Shown here in pieces: positions 1 to 5,720 of a stretch of DNA of 5,720 nt. The DNA lies in the NCBI GenBank assembly GCA_046153505.1, contig JBJXDT010000043.1:1-5720 (forward strand), given 5' to 3'. The notes under the pieces were generated by a model. The model was given only the letters and a program-made list of their open reading frames with translations, made no database searches and was not told the origin of the DNA. Numbering within the stretch: the first letter of the stretch is position 1; each line of letters opens with the position of its first letter. Source of the DNA: JBJXDT01 sp046153505 (lineage in GTDB: Bacteria > Pseudomonadota > Gammaproteobacteria > Burkholderiales > Methylophilaceae). Made by a program: the position numbers and the translations under genes.

Positions 1-431
1 CGCAATACAGGCTGATCTGGTGTGATGTAAAGCACATTATTTTCAAACTTGTAGGTCAAATCCACTTGCCTTGCTAACCGCTCAAGTATAGCTGGTAAAG
101 TTTGGTCAACCGCATTCAAAGTTGCGCGACCTTGAATTGCAGGGTGAATATCAATATTCAGTTTACTCTCACGTGCGAGCGCGAACAGAATTTCCTTCAC
201 AGGCACTTCGTTTACTACCACGCTATAAGTTTGCGCTTTAGAAGTAGCTCTTGGCGGTGGCAGAATCGGGCTTGCCTTGATAGGCTTAGGAATTGGTGCT
301 GCAACAACATTTTGATTAACACTTTGTGCTGTTGGCTCACCATCGATATGTCCATTCGATGGCACCACCTTTGATTGGTGCGCACAACCCAAAACAGCCA
401 AGCTAGCGAATACTACAAATTGAATTTTCAT
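1..431 (-). CDS. mshL: MSHA-type pilus secretin MshL/PilQ-like lipoprotein, N-terminal part (3' end outside window)
   Basis: The first 143 residues are visible; the reading frame stays open to base 1, so the secretin pore domain lies outside the window. The start at 431 is chosen because it gives a short lipoprotein signal: a hydrophobic run at residues 4-15, then V-L-G-C with Cys16 as the lipid-bearing residue. Ala17 follows, and the absence of Asp at that position favours outer-membrane sorting. No strong ribosome site precedes it. Residues 17-66 form a Pro/Ala/Val-rich linker. Residues 68-141 match the short N-terminal secretin domain (STN-like), with VPVKEILFALARESKLNIDI and the following G-R-A-T-L-N and Q-T-L-P segments that are typical of MshL. 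Family knowledge: such secretins form the outer-membrane channel through which an MSHA-type pilus or type II substrate passes. It lies downstream of an ExeA/MshM-like ATPase on the same strand, which supports the role. A PilQ or GspD secretin remains possible; the MshL assignment rests on the STN region and the neighbour. Confidence 0.8.
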   Translation of the reverse strand, partial: MKIQFVVFASLAVLGCAHQSKVVPSNGHIDGEPTAQSVNQNVVAAPIPKPIKASPILPPPRATSKAQTYSVVVNEVPVKEILFALARESKLNIDIHPAIQGRATLNAVDQTLPAILERLARQVDLTYKFENNVLYITPDQPVL

Positions 432-467
432 CTGAGATCTACTGCTATATTTCGTCGTAATTTTACT

Positions 468-482
468 AAGCACCACGTGCTT
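468..482 (-). promoter_or_regulatory. Short perfect dyad upstream of the secretin gene
   Basis: AAGCAC-CAC-GTGCTT has perfect 6-bp arms around 3 bases and contains the CACGTG hexamer. It ends 36 bp upstream of the secretin start codon. No T-run follows on the minus strand, so it does not look like an intrinsic terminator. It could be an operator or a leader hairpin near the ribosome-binding region; the sequence does not decide between these. Confidence 0.35.
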
Positions 483-519
483 TACCCCCAAATTATCTCA
501 ATACACAACGAGTTATCGC

Positions 520-551
520 ATAAGTTGCATTAAATTGCAATACTAACTTAT
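520..551. repeat. Nested inverted repeats in the ATPase-secretin gap
   Basis: The outer arms are ATAAGTT (520-526) and AACTTAT (545-551). Inside them TTGCA (525-529) and TGCAA (536-540) form a second dyad around TTAAAT. The two dyads overlap at the left arm and so are alternative structures. On the minus strand the inner part supplies TTGCAA, which with GATAAC 17 bases later gives a weak sigma-70-like pair (4 of 6 matches in each box) that could drive the secretin gene separately. The region is AT-rich, so some symmetry is expected by chance. Confidence 0.3.
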
Positions 552-562
552 TGAAAATCTTA

Positions 563-578
563 TAAATTATGTAATTTA
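563..578. repeat. AT-only palindrome just after the ATPase stop codon
   Basis: TAAATTA-TG-TAATTTA is a perfect 16-bp dyad that starts 7 bases beyond the ATPase stop codon on the minus strand. It lacks the GC-rich stem of an intrinsic terminator. It may be a binding site for a regulator that prefers AT-rich DNA, or a chance product of base composition. Confidence 0.25.
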
Positions 579-585
579 CAACAAT

Positions 586-2148
586 TTATTTGGTTTCTTG
601 CAAAACTCCTGCAATAGTTCGCAACTGTGGTCGATTTTTCTGAATTTCCACAGGTAACTTTTGCAAAGCTTGTGTTGCCTCAAAACGGTTGGAATAACTT
701 CCATAGAGTACCGTTAAAAAGGGTAAGTTGTTGACCTTTGTGCGAAACACATAAATATTATCAAGCTCGATTTTTTGACTCAGTTTTTCTAGGTCAGCTT
801 TAAGTTGCTCATCACTGTTAGCTCCCATCAATTGAATACTAACTGTGCTGGGCGGCTGGCTGGTAAGCCAAGTTTGAGTAACACTTAATCGGCGGCTTAG
901 AATATCCTCTTGCACAATATCGACAGGGGTTACTGCTCTTGACGCTGGAACAACAACTGGTGCAGCTGGTGCTTGAGGTGCCTGCACTGCAACAGGAAGG
1001 GTTGATGATACTGTTGTTAATGCCGACTGAGTAGCGACAGGTGTTGTTGATGTTGCTATAGTTGGTGGGGTTTGTACATTGGCAGTAACAGGCGGCGTTG
1101 TGGGTAGCGTTGGTGTCGCTGGCATTTGAGTTGCGACTCTAGGTTCTATAGCAGCAGGTTCGACAACTTTGGGTTTTACTTCAATTTTAGTTTGTGTTTT
1201 CGCTTCTACGGGATTAGCCACTTTAGTCGTTTGCGCTTGCCGCCAATTACTTGCCAAAAAGCCTAACGCTAAGCCCAATACCATTAGGCCAGCCCACATC
1301 AAAAACTTGTTTTGTTTCGCTGCAGCTTTGGATTTTTCCATACCAAATTCGCTGTCAGCGATTGCAGCATCCACATGCTTGGGCGTAACTTGATAAACAT
1401 TCTCTGCAAATGCGGCTAATAGCGATTTATCTGCGAGTATATTGACCCTACGAACCAATCCCTGTGCGGCGTTTGAGAGTTTTTTAATTGCAGGCGGATT
1501 GAATAAATGTGGTCCAAAATAACCTGCGGCGCGTAGCCTAAAAATTAGATATTCGCCAATTTCATCGGCCTGCAAAGGCACTAAATTAAAGCTGTGTGTA
1601 ATACGCTCACGCAACTGACGGATATTGGTTTGATTCAAGTTTTCATCCAGCTCGGGCTGACCAAAAAGCACAATCTGTAAAAGCTTATCGTGCTTGGTTT
1701 CTAAATTGGAAAGCAAACGAATTTCTTCAAGTGTTGCCAGCGGCATCCCTTGTGCCTCTTCCACAAAAATCACCACTTGCTTACCCGCCTCGTGCCGCTT
1801 GAGCAAATGCGTTTGCAAAGCTTGCATCACTTTTAGACGCTCTGCATTCTTGGGTAACTTAAGTTGCAACTCAAACGCAATTGCATGCAAAACATCTTCT
1901 GGTGCAACACTTGGATTGGCGAGATAAATGCTCTCAATTTGTTTGGGTAGCATGGTTTGAAGCATGCGACAAAGCATGGTTTTGCCGCTACCTACTTCAC
2001 CCACCACCTTAATAATGCCTTCGCCATTTTGAATGGCATAAATTAGCGCATCCAACACGGCGCCACGATTACCACCAGTAAAAAAAACTTCGGTATTCGG
2101 GGTGATTTTGAATGGCGGCTCTTTTAAACCAAAATGCGCATAATACAT
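586..2148 (-). CDS. ExeA/MshM-like AAA+ ATPase with transmembrane helix and C-terminal SPOR-like domain
   Basis: The 520-residue protein begins MYYAHFGLKEPPF, the usual ExeA/GspA/MshM opening, which fixes the start although the ribosome site is weak. Residues 1-265 are the AAA+ domain: Walker A GEVGSGKT at 50-57, a Walker B-like strand VVIFVEEAQ at 125-133, a sensor strand with FGQPELDENL at 162-171, and RQLRERI at 177-183. The Walker B carries Glu-Glu (130-131) where many relatives have Asp-Glu; Glu131 keeps the catalytic position. Residues 282-300 form one transmembrane helix. Residues from about 305 to 420 are a linker rich in Pro, Thr, Ala and Val that could span the periplasm. Residues 433-516 resemble a SPOR domain, with VSIQLMGA and FLTVLYGSYSNRFEATQAL as the two paired strand-helix units. 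Family knowledge: ExeA-type ATPases with a periplasmic peptidoglycan-binding part help secretins assemble through the wall. The gene starts 10 bases after the response regulator stop and precedes the secretin, so it is probably cotranscribed with the regulator. The MshM role is inferred from context. Confidence 0.88.
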   Translation of the reverse strand: MYYAHFGLKEPPFKITPNTEVFFTGGNRGAVLDALIYAIQNGEGIIKVVGEVGSGKTMLCRMLQTMLPKQIESIYLANPSVAPEDVLHAIAFELQLKLPKNAERLKVMQALQTHLLKRHEAGKQVVIFVEEAQGMPLATLEEIRLLSNLETKHDKLLQIVLFGQPELDENLNQTNIRQLRERITHSFNLVPLQADEIGEYLIFRLRAAGYFGPHLFNPPAIKKLSNAAQGLVRRVNILADKSLLAAFAENVYQVTPKHVDAAIADSEFGMEKSKAAAKQNKFLMWAGLMVLGLALGFLASNWRQAQTTKVANPVEAKTQTKIEVKPKVVEPAAIEPRVATQMPATPTLPTTPPVTANVQTPPTIATSTTPVATQSALTTVSSTLPVAVQAPQAPAAPVVVPASRAVTPVDIVQEDILSRRLSVTQTWLTSQPPSTVSIQLMGANSDEQLKADLEKLSQKIELDNIYVFRTKVNNLPFLTVLYGSYSNRFEATQALQKLPVEIQKNRPQLRTIAGVLQETK

Positions 2149-2158
2149 TGAATTTATT

Positions 2159-3580
2159 CTACTTTTCTTCCTGTAGCTGGATGCGGCTATACAGTGTAGT
2201 ACGATTTACACCGAGCATTTTTGCCGCTTGACTCAAATTGCCATGCGTCATGCGCATTGCGGCATCCACATAGGCTTTTTCCCACTGTTTTAGCACTTGG
2301 TCTAAATTGACATTTGCCTGATTCTGCAAATGCTGCAGGGCGTAGCTGGAAGCATCACCACCACTCACCGCTGGTGAACCCCCATCTATTTCATTTTGGC
2401 GCGATAAATCAAATTCAGCAGAAAGCTGTGATTCATTGACTGTTTGGCCAGCATATTTTGCGATGAGGCGAATGATAATATTGCGTAATTCGCGCACGTT
2501 GCCAGGAAAGTGGTAGTCCAGCCAGCGTGTTTTTGCTCTTTCATCCAGCTTGAAAGAAGCTTGGCCTGTTTCACGTGCATAAAATTGATTGAAATGCGCT
2601 AACAACACTAAACTATCTTCCCCCAATTCGCGTAATGGCGGCACTCGCACCGCAAACACGCTTAAGCGATGATATAAATCCGAGCGGAAATTACCAGCAC
2701 GTACTTCTGCACGCAAATCTCGATTGGTAGCAGCAACTATGCGCGCCTTGCTCTTTCGCATTTGTGTTTCTCCCACGCGCGTGTATTCGCCATTTTCTAA
2801 AACGCGCAGTAGTTTTGCCTGCATTTCCAATGGCAATTCACCAATTTCATCTAGAAAGAGCGTGCCTTCGTTCACATCTTCAAAATAACCTGCATTGGCG
2901 GTTGCAGCACCAGTAAAGGCGCCTTTGGCATGCCCAAAAAGTATAGATTCCGCCAACATTGGTGAAATTGCCGCACAATTGACCGACAAATAGGGTTGCT
3001 TAAAACGTTTGCTAAAGCGGTGAAAATTGCTCGCAACGCGTTCTTTTCCGCTACCAGATTCACCTTCAATCAACACTGGGAAAGGCGAATCAGCAAACTG
3101 ACGAATTTGAGTAATGAGCGTTTGCATTGGTAAGCTCTCACCAATCATGCCACCATTTTTATCTTCGGGCTGTTCGGTAAGTTCTACACTTTGAACTTTT
3201 AAGGAGTTGAGCAGTAACTCTTTTAATCGGTCAACATCGCAAGGTTTGGGGATAAAATCTAGCGCGCCTAACGCAAGCGCATGCTTCACATTCACGTCGT
3301 CACTTTGGCCAGAAAGCACGTGTATCTTCATGTTTGGCGAGTGGGCAAGCAACTCTCCAATCATCATAAAACCCTCATCTGGCTTATGTTGCATGGGCGG
3401 CAAGCCCAAATCGACTAAAGCCAAGGCAGGTGGTTCATCTAGCTGTCGTAGCAAACTTTTTGCTTGAGCACGAGAATCTGCCACGCATACTTCAAAATGT
3501 TTACTCAGCACAAAATGCAAAGTATCGGTAATCAGCGGATCGTCATCAATAATAATCAGCACTGGGTTTGAATCAGCCAT
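2159..3580 (-). CDS. NtrC-family sigma-54-dependent response regulator
   Basis: The 473-residue protein has all three domains of an NtrC-type activator. The receiver domain (about 5-125) has the acidic patch Asp12-Asp14, phosphoacceptor Asp57 in LALVDLGLPP, Ser90 and Lys112. The sigma-54 AAA+ domain (about 143-375) has Walker A GESGSGKE at 173-180, GAFTGA at 220-225 for contact with sigma-54, Walker B GTLFLDE at 239-245, and GNFRSDLYHRL at 296-306 with the arginine fingers. A Fis-type helix-turn-helix lies at about 435-470 (NLSQAAKMLGVNRTTLYSRI). Nothing essential is missing, so it should be a phosphorylation-controlled activator. The ribosome site AAGGA (3588-3592) lies 7 bases before ATG. 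The receiver's DLGLPP...EGF segment recalls the PEP-CTERM-linked PrsR group, but no exosortase gene is visible, so I do not assign that name. No partner histidine kinase is seen. Its position as first gene before the pilus ATPase and secretin suggests local control of pilus assembly, which is inference. Confidence 0.93.
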   Translation of the reverse strand: MADSNPVLIIIDDDPLITDTLHFVLSKHFEVCVADSRAQAKSLLRQLDEPPALALVDLGLPPMQHKPDEGFMMIGELLAHSPNMKIHVLSGQSDDVNVKHALALGALDFIPKPCDVDRLKELLLNSLKVQSVELTEQPEDKNGGMIGESLPMQTLITQIRQFADSPFPVLIEGESGSGKERVASNFHRFSKRFKQPYLSVNCAAISPMLAESILFGHAKGAFTGAATANAGYFEDVNEGTLFLDEIGELPLEMQAKLLRVLENGEYTRVGETQMRKSKARIVAATNRDLRAEVRAGNFRSDLYHRLSVFAVRVPPLRELGEDSLVLLAHFNQFYARETGQASFKLDERAKTRWLDYHFPGNVRELRNIIIRLIAKYAGQTVNESQLSAEFDLSRQNEIDGGSPAVSGGDASSYALQHLQNQANVNLDQVLKQWEKAYVDAAMRMTHGNLSQAAKMLGVNRTTLYSRIQLQEEK

Positions 3581-3626
3581 CTTTATATCCTTAAAGTTAC
3601 ATCTTTATTTTATTTTTATTAGGAAT

Positions 3627-3655
3627 ACTATAACCTGTATGCCATTAGGTATCAA
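3627..3655 (-). promoter_or_regulatory. Sigma-70-type promoter of the response regulator gene
   Basis: Read on the minus strand, TTGATA (3650-3655) and TATAGT (3627-3632) are 17 bases apart, each 5 of 6 matches to the consensus at the best spacing. Transcription would begin near 3620, giving a leader of about 40 bases before the ATG at 3580 with AAGGA in place. It would drive the regulator and the ATPase 10 bases after it. The same segment is upstream of the divergent AsmA-like gene, whose own promoter I could not identify with confidence (TATAAC at 3629-3634 on the plus strand lacks a good -35 box). Confidence 0.6.
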
Positions 3656-3696
3656 TGACTAGGCTTTAAGCAAATGGGTGGAAAAGGGAACAAATC

Positions 3697-5028
3697 ATGC
3701 AAAATTGGATGAAATGGCTCATTTGGATAGCTGCAATAATAGCTAGTTTACTGATTATACCGCTACTTACCCCAATGGAGACCTATAAAAAGCAGGCCGA
3801 AACACTCTTGGCAAAAGCGCTTGGTTCTCCTGTACATATTGGCACATTACGAATTGCATTTTTGCCCAGTCCACGCCTGAATGCTGACGATATCAAGCTG
3901 GGTGCAGAAAATGAACTAAGCGCAGAGCGCCTTTCGGTTGTTCCAGCGCTAAGTTCACTCTTTTCTGAGAAGAAAGTCATTTCCAGTATAACCATTGAAA
4001 AGCCTGTGATTAAAAAGGCTGCGATGGATATTTTTGCAAACTTTTCTAAGCAGCCAAAAAATACGTCGAGTAATATGAATATTTCGGTACGTCAAATTAA
4101 CATTGAGGAAGCAAAACTCATTTGGCCTGGATTTCAGGCGCCCAATATCAATGCAAACGTTATTCTAAGTGCAGAAAATATGCCAAAAGCGGCGAAAATC
4201 GAGAATACTGCAGGCAACCTCAAGTTAAATTTAGTTTCAGAAGGCATGCAACAGCGCATTACATTTACGGCAAGTGCTTGGACTTTACCCGTAGGACCGC
4301 CTTTATTGATTAATGCGCTATTCATGGAGATGGTGCTGACAGATAAAAAATTAGAAATTTCAAAAATTGACAGTAGCCTTTACGGCGGCAAACTTACGGG
4401 CGCAGCCAACTTAACGTGGGGGAACATCTATAAATTAAGTGGAAATATAAAACTAAATGACCTCGCAGTGAGTGAGCCCGCCAGACTTATGAGCAAGTCT
4501 ACCAATGTAAGTGGCCAACTTTTTAGCCAAGGCGCATTTAATGCTAACGCCAAAGAGGCAAGCAAATTAATCGATAATTTAAATGCCAATATTCAATTTA
4601 ATGTAAAAGATGGTGTGCTTTATGGCTTCGATTTGGCGAAAGCGCCGTTAATGTTGATTGGGCAGGGCAAAGGTGGCGAAACCAAGTTTGACGAATTTTC
4701 GGGCATACTTGGCATTACTGCTAAAACCTATAAATTCCGTAACTTGAATATAAAGTCTGGACTTATGTCGGCTGATGGCACTGTCACCATTCGATCTGAT
4801 AAAAGTTTGAATGGCGAGGTTGAAGTGGAAGCCAAAAATAGCATGAAAATCGCCTCTATTCCGCTAGAAGTTTCTGGCACTTTAGAAAGTCCAAAAGTAT
4901 TTCCTACCAAAACCGCCATTGCTGGTGCAGTAGCCGGCACGGCTGTGCTAGGCCCAGCAGGTACAGGTTTAGGCTTAAAAGCGGGCAAAGCCGTAGATAA
5001 ACTAAAAGGTTTTTTTGGCAAAAACTAG
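3697..5028 (+). CDS. AsmA-family inner-membrane-anchored protein
   Basis: The 443-residue protein has one N-terminal hydrophobic helix (about 8-24) after a short Trp/Lys-containing start, with the rest expected in the periplasm. The segment after the helix, running through ETYKKQAETLLAKALGSPVHIGTLRI to LPSPRLNADDIKLG (about residues 29-68), is the characteristic AsmA opening. The following repeated beta-strand pattern, with a later segment of the type NLTWGNIYKLSGNIKLNDL and GVLYGFDLAKAPLMLIGQGK, fits the AsmA C-terminal region. It is shorter than E. coli AsmA (about 617 residues). The last 40 residues are an unusual Ala/Gly-rich stretch (TKTAIAGAVAGTAVLGPAGT and following) ending in Lys-rich KLKGFFGKN. 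Family knowledge: AsmA-like proteins are implicated in outer-membrane assembly and lipid transport between membranes. The ribosome site AAGGGA (3684-3689) is 7 bases before ATG. It is transcribed away from the pilus genes, and no functional link to them is evident. Confidence 0.82.
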   Translation: MQNWMKWLIWIAAIIASLLIIPLLTPMETYKKQAETLLAKALGSPVHIGTLRIAFLPSPRLNADDIKLGAENELSAERLSVVPALSSLFSEKKVISSITIEKPVIKKAAMDIFANFSKQPKNTSSNMNISVRQINIEEAKLIWPGFQAPNINANVILSAENMPKAAKIENTAGNLKLNLVSEGMQQRITFTASAWTLPVGPPLLINALFMEMVLTDKKLEISKIDSSLYGGKLTGAANLTWGNIYKLSGNIKLNDLAVSEPARLMSKSTNVSGQLFSQGAFNANAKEASKLIDNLNANIQFNVKDGVLYGFDLAKAPLMLIGQGKGGETKFDEFSGILGITAKTYKFRNLNIKSGLMSADGTVTIRSDKSLNGEVEVEAKNSMKIASIPLEVSGTLESPKVFPTKTAIAGAVAGTAVLGPAGTGLGLKAGKAVDKLKGFFGKN

Positions 5029-5054
5029 TAAGTAAATAATCATGTTCTATATAT

Positions 5055-5078
5055 ATACTTTGAGCCTAATCAAAGTAT
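5055..5078. terminator. 9-bp inverted repeat after the AsmA-like gene (weak terminator or operator)
   Basis: ATACTTTGA (5055-5063) and TCAAAGTAT (5070-5078) are perfect 9-bp arms around the loop GCCTAA. It starts 26 bases after the AsmA-like stop codon. The stem is AT-rich and is followed by TATGGGTT rather than a T-run, so as an intrinsic terminator it is weak. It sits about 20 bases upstream of the sigma-54-like promoter, so it could instead be a protein binding site. I cannot decide between the two. Confidence 0.4.
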
Positions 5079-5095
5079 TATGGGTTAATTTAACA

Positions 5096-5113
5096 TTGGC
5101 ATTAATATTGCTT
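5096..5113 (+). promoter_or_regulatory. Candidate sigma-54 (-24/-12) promoter of the PAS sensor gene
   Basis: TTGGCATTAATATTGCTT contains the invariant GG (5098-5099) and GC (5110-5111) separated by exactly 10 bases. The flanks agree with the sigma-54 consensus TGGCAC-N5-TTGC in TGGCA and TTGC. Transcription would start near 5123, leaving a leader of about 28 bases before the ATG at 5151. Such promoters need an NtrC-type activator, and one is encoded at 2159-3580. No comparable site was found before the other genes in the window. Confidence 0.6.
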
Positions 5114-5150
5114 AATTTAGGTTTTATTTAAATTGGCCGTTAATCAAGTT

Positions 5151-5720
5151 ATGTTATATAACGTTAAAAATCCTGCCTCTAGACTTGCTGCGGTTTTAGT
5201 CGCCTGTATATTTATAGGCGAATTGCTCATTATGTTCGCTTTTGATTATTTTTTGCACATACCTAAGGAAGTAGAAAATATCCTTGACCCTACTTTACTT
5301 ACTATATTTTGCACGCCTCCAATTTATTACCTCGTTTTCCTTCCAATGATAAAAAGAATGGAGGCGCAGCAAAAAATCGAAAGTCAATTACGTATCGCTG
5401 CGGCTGCATTTCAAACGCATGATGCCATTATGATTACAGACGCTAAATCGAAAATAATTCGCGTCAACAAAGCATTTGAAATTATCACTGGTTATAAAGA
5501 AGCAGAAGTCTTGGGCAAAAATCCCCACATTCTTAACTCTGGAAAACATGACGTTACTTTTTACCAAAACCTAAAGAAGCAATTAATAACGAGAGGCGTG
5601 TGGAGCGGTGAAATGTGGGATGCCGATAAAAATGGTGTCGTCTATCCTAAACAAACAAAAATTACTGCGGTTAAAGATGAAAATAATAATATAATTCAAT
5701 ATGTTACTGTTTTTACGAAT
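5151..5720 (+). CDS. Membrane-bound PAS-domain sensor protein, N-terminal part (3' end outside window)
   Basis: The frame is open from ATG 5151 to the last base, giving 190 residues. Two hydrophobic segments at about 12-35 and 48-67 look like a transmembrane hairpin with a short periplasmic loop. A charged helix at 68-82 (KRMEAQQKIESQL) leads into a PAS domain from about 83, with AFQTHDAIMITDAKSKIIRV, NKAFEIITGY, EVLGKNPHILNSGKH, GVWSGEMWD and a terminal strand IIQYVTVFTN. This PAS type is common in multidomain signalling proteins that end in GGDEF/EAL or histidine kinase modules; which one follows here cannot be seen. The ATG at 5151 lacks a good ribosome site. An in-frame TTG at 5133 would add six residues, but it would fall only about 10 bases after the transcription start predicted from the sigma-54-like promoter. 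An in-frame TAG at 5118 rules out any start further upstream. It follows the AsmA-like gene on the same strand after 122 bp, but probably has its own promoter. Confidence 0.85.
   Translation, partial: MLYNVKNPASRLAAVLVACIFIGELLIMFAFDYFLHIPKEVENILDPTLLTIFCTPPIYYLVFLPMIKRMEAQQKIESQLRIAAAAFQTHDAIMITDAKSKIIRVNKAFEIITGYKEAEVLGKNPHILNSGKHDVTFYQNLKKQLITRGVWSGEMWDADKNGVVYPKQTKITAVKDENNNIIQYVTVFTN

Noticed and set aside
102..374. 90-codon plus-strand open frame
   Set aside because: It lies opposite the secretin gene, whose lipobox and STN-type domain are clear. The plus-strand translation has no recognisable domain and a shadow-like composition.
468..482. Intrinsic terminator between the ATPase and secretin genes
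   Set aside because: The stem is only 6 bp and is followed by AGTAAAATT rather than a run of T on the minus strand.
2159..3580. Naming the regulator PrsR (PEP-CTERM/exosortase regulator)
   Set aside because: The receiver has a similar DLGLPP...GF style, but there is no prsK kinase, exosortase or PEP-CTERM gene in view, and the neighbours are pilus genes.
4122..4325. Plus- and minus-strand open frames inside the AsmA-like gene
   Set aside because: They are fully contained in a well-supported gene, lack good starts and show no domain features.
5042..5131. 29-codon open frame from ATG 5042 coding for a hydrophobic peptide (MFYIYTLSLIKVLWVNLTLA and nine more residues)
   Set aside because: It has no convincing ribosome site and overlaps both the inverted repeat and the sigma-54-like promoter. 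Hydrophobic residues are expected from AT-rich DNA, so chance is the simpler explanation.

Overview
The window looks like chromosomal DNA from a Gram-negative, moderately AT-rich proteobacterium. A betaproteobacterium, possibly of the Methylophilaceae type, is my guess from the style of the proteins; no marker gene in the window proves it. There are five protein genes: three on the minus strand and two on the plus strand, diverging from about 3581-3696. Two of them run off the window ends. I see no rRNA, tRNA, CRISPR array, insertion sequence or phage gene.

Minus-strand block (3580 down to 1). The first gene is an NtrC-type response regulator (receiver, sigma-54 AAA+ and Fis-type DNA-binding domains), preceded by a well-formed sigma-70 promoter. 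Ten bases after it comes an ExeA/MshM-like AAA+ ATPase with one membrane helix, a long Pro/Thr/Ala linker and a SPOR-like C-terminal domain. After a 154-bp gap with three inverted repeats comes the start of a lipoprotein secretin of the MshL/PilQ family, cut by the window edge. ATPase plus secretin is the core of an MSHA-type (type IV pilus / type II secretion related) assembly apparatus. The SPOR-like domain would bind septal or denuded peptidoglycan and help the secretin cross the wall. The rest of the pilus cluster would lie beyond base 1.

Plus-strand block (3697 to 5720). An AsmA-like inner-membrane-anchored protein is followed by a 122-bp gap, then the start of a membrane sensor with two predicted transmembrane helices and a PAS domain, cut by the window end. 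The gap holds a 9-bp-arm inverted repeat and a sequence that fits a sigma-54 (-24/-12) promoter with the exact required spacing.

How the parts may connect: the only sigma-54-like promoter I found lies in front of the PAS sensor, about 1.5 kb from the start of the only sigma-54 activator in the window. A regulatory link is possible but is inference only. I did not find a convincing new biological system. The most useful points are the sigma-54 promoter, the regulator-ATPase-secretin linkage, the Glu-Glu Walker B of the ATPase and the dyads before the secretin.
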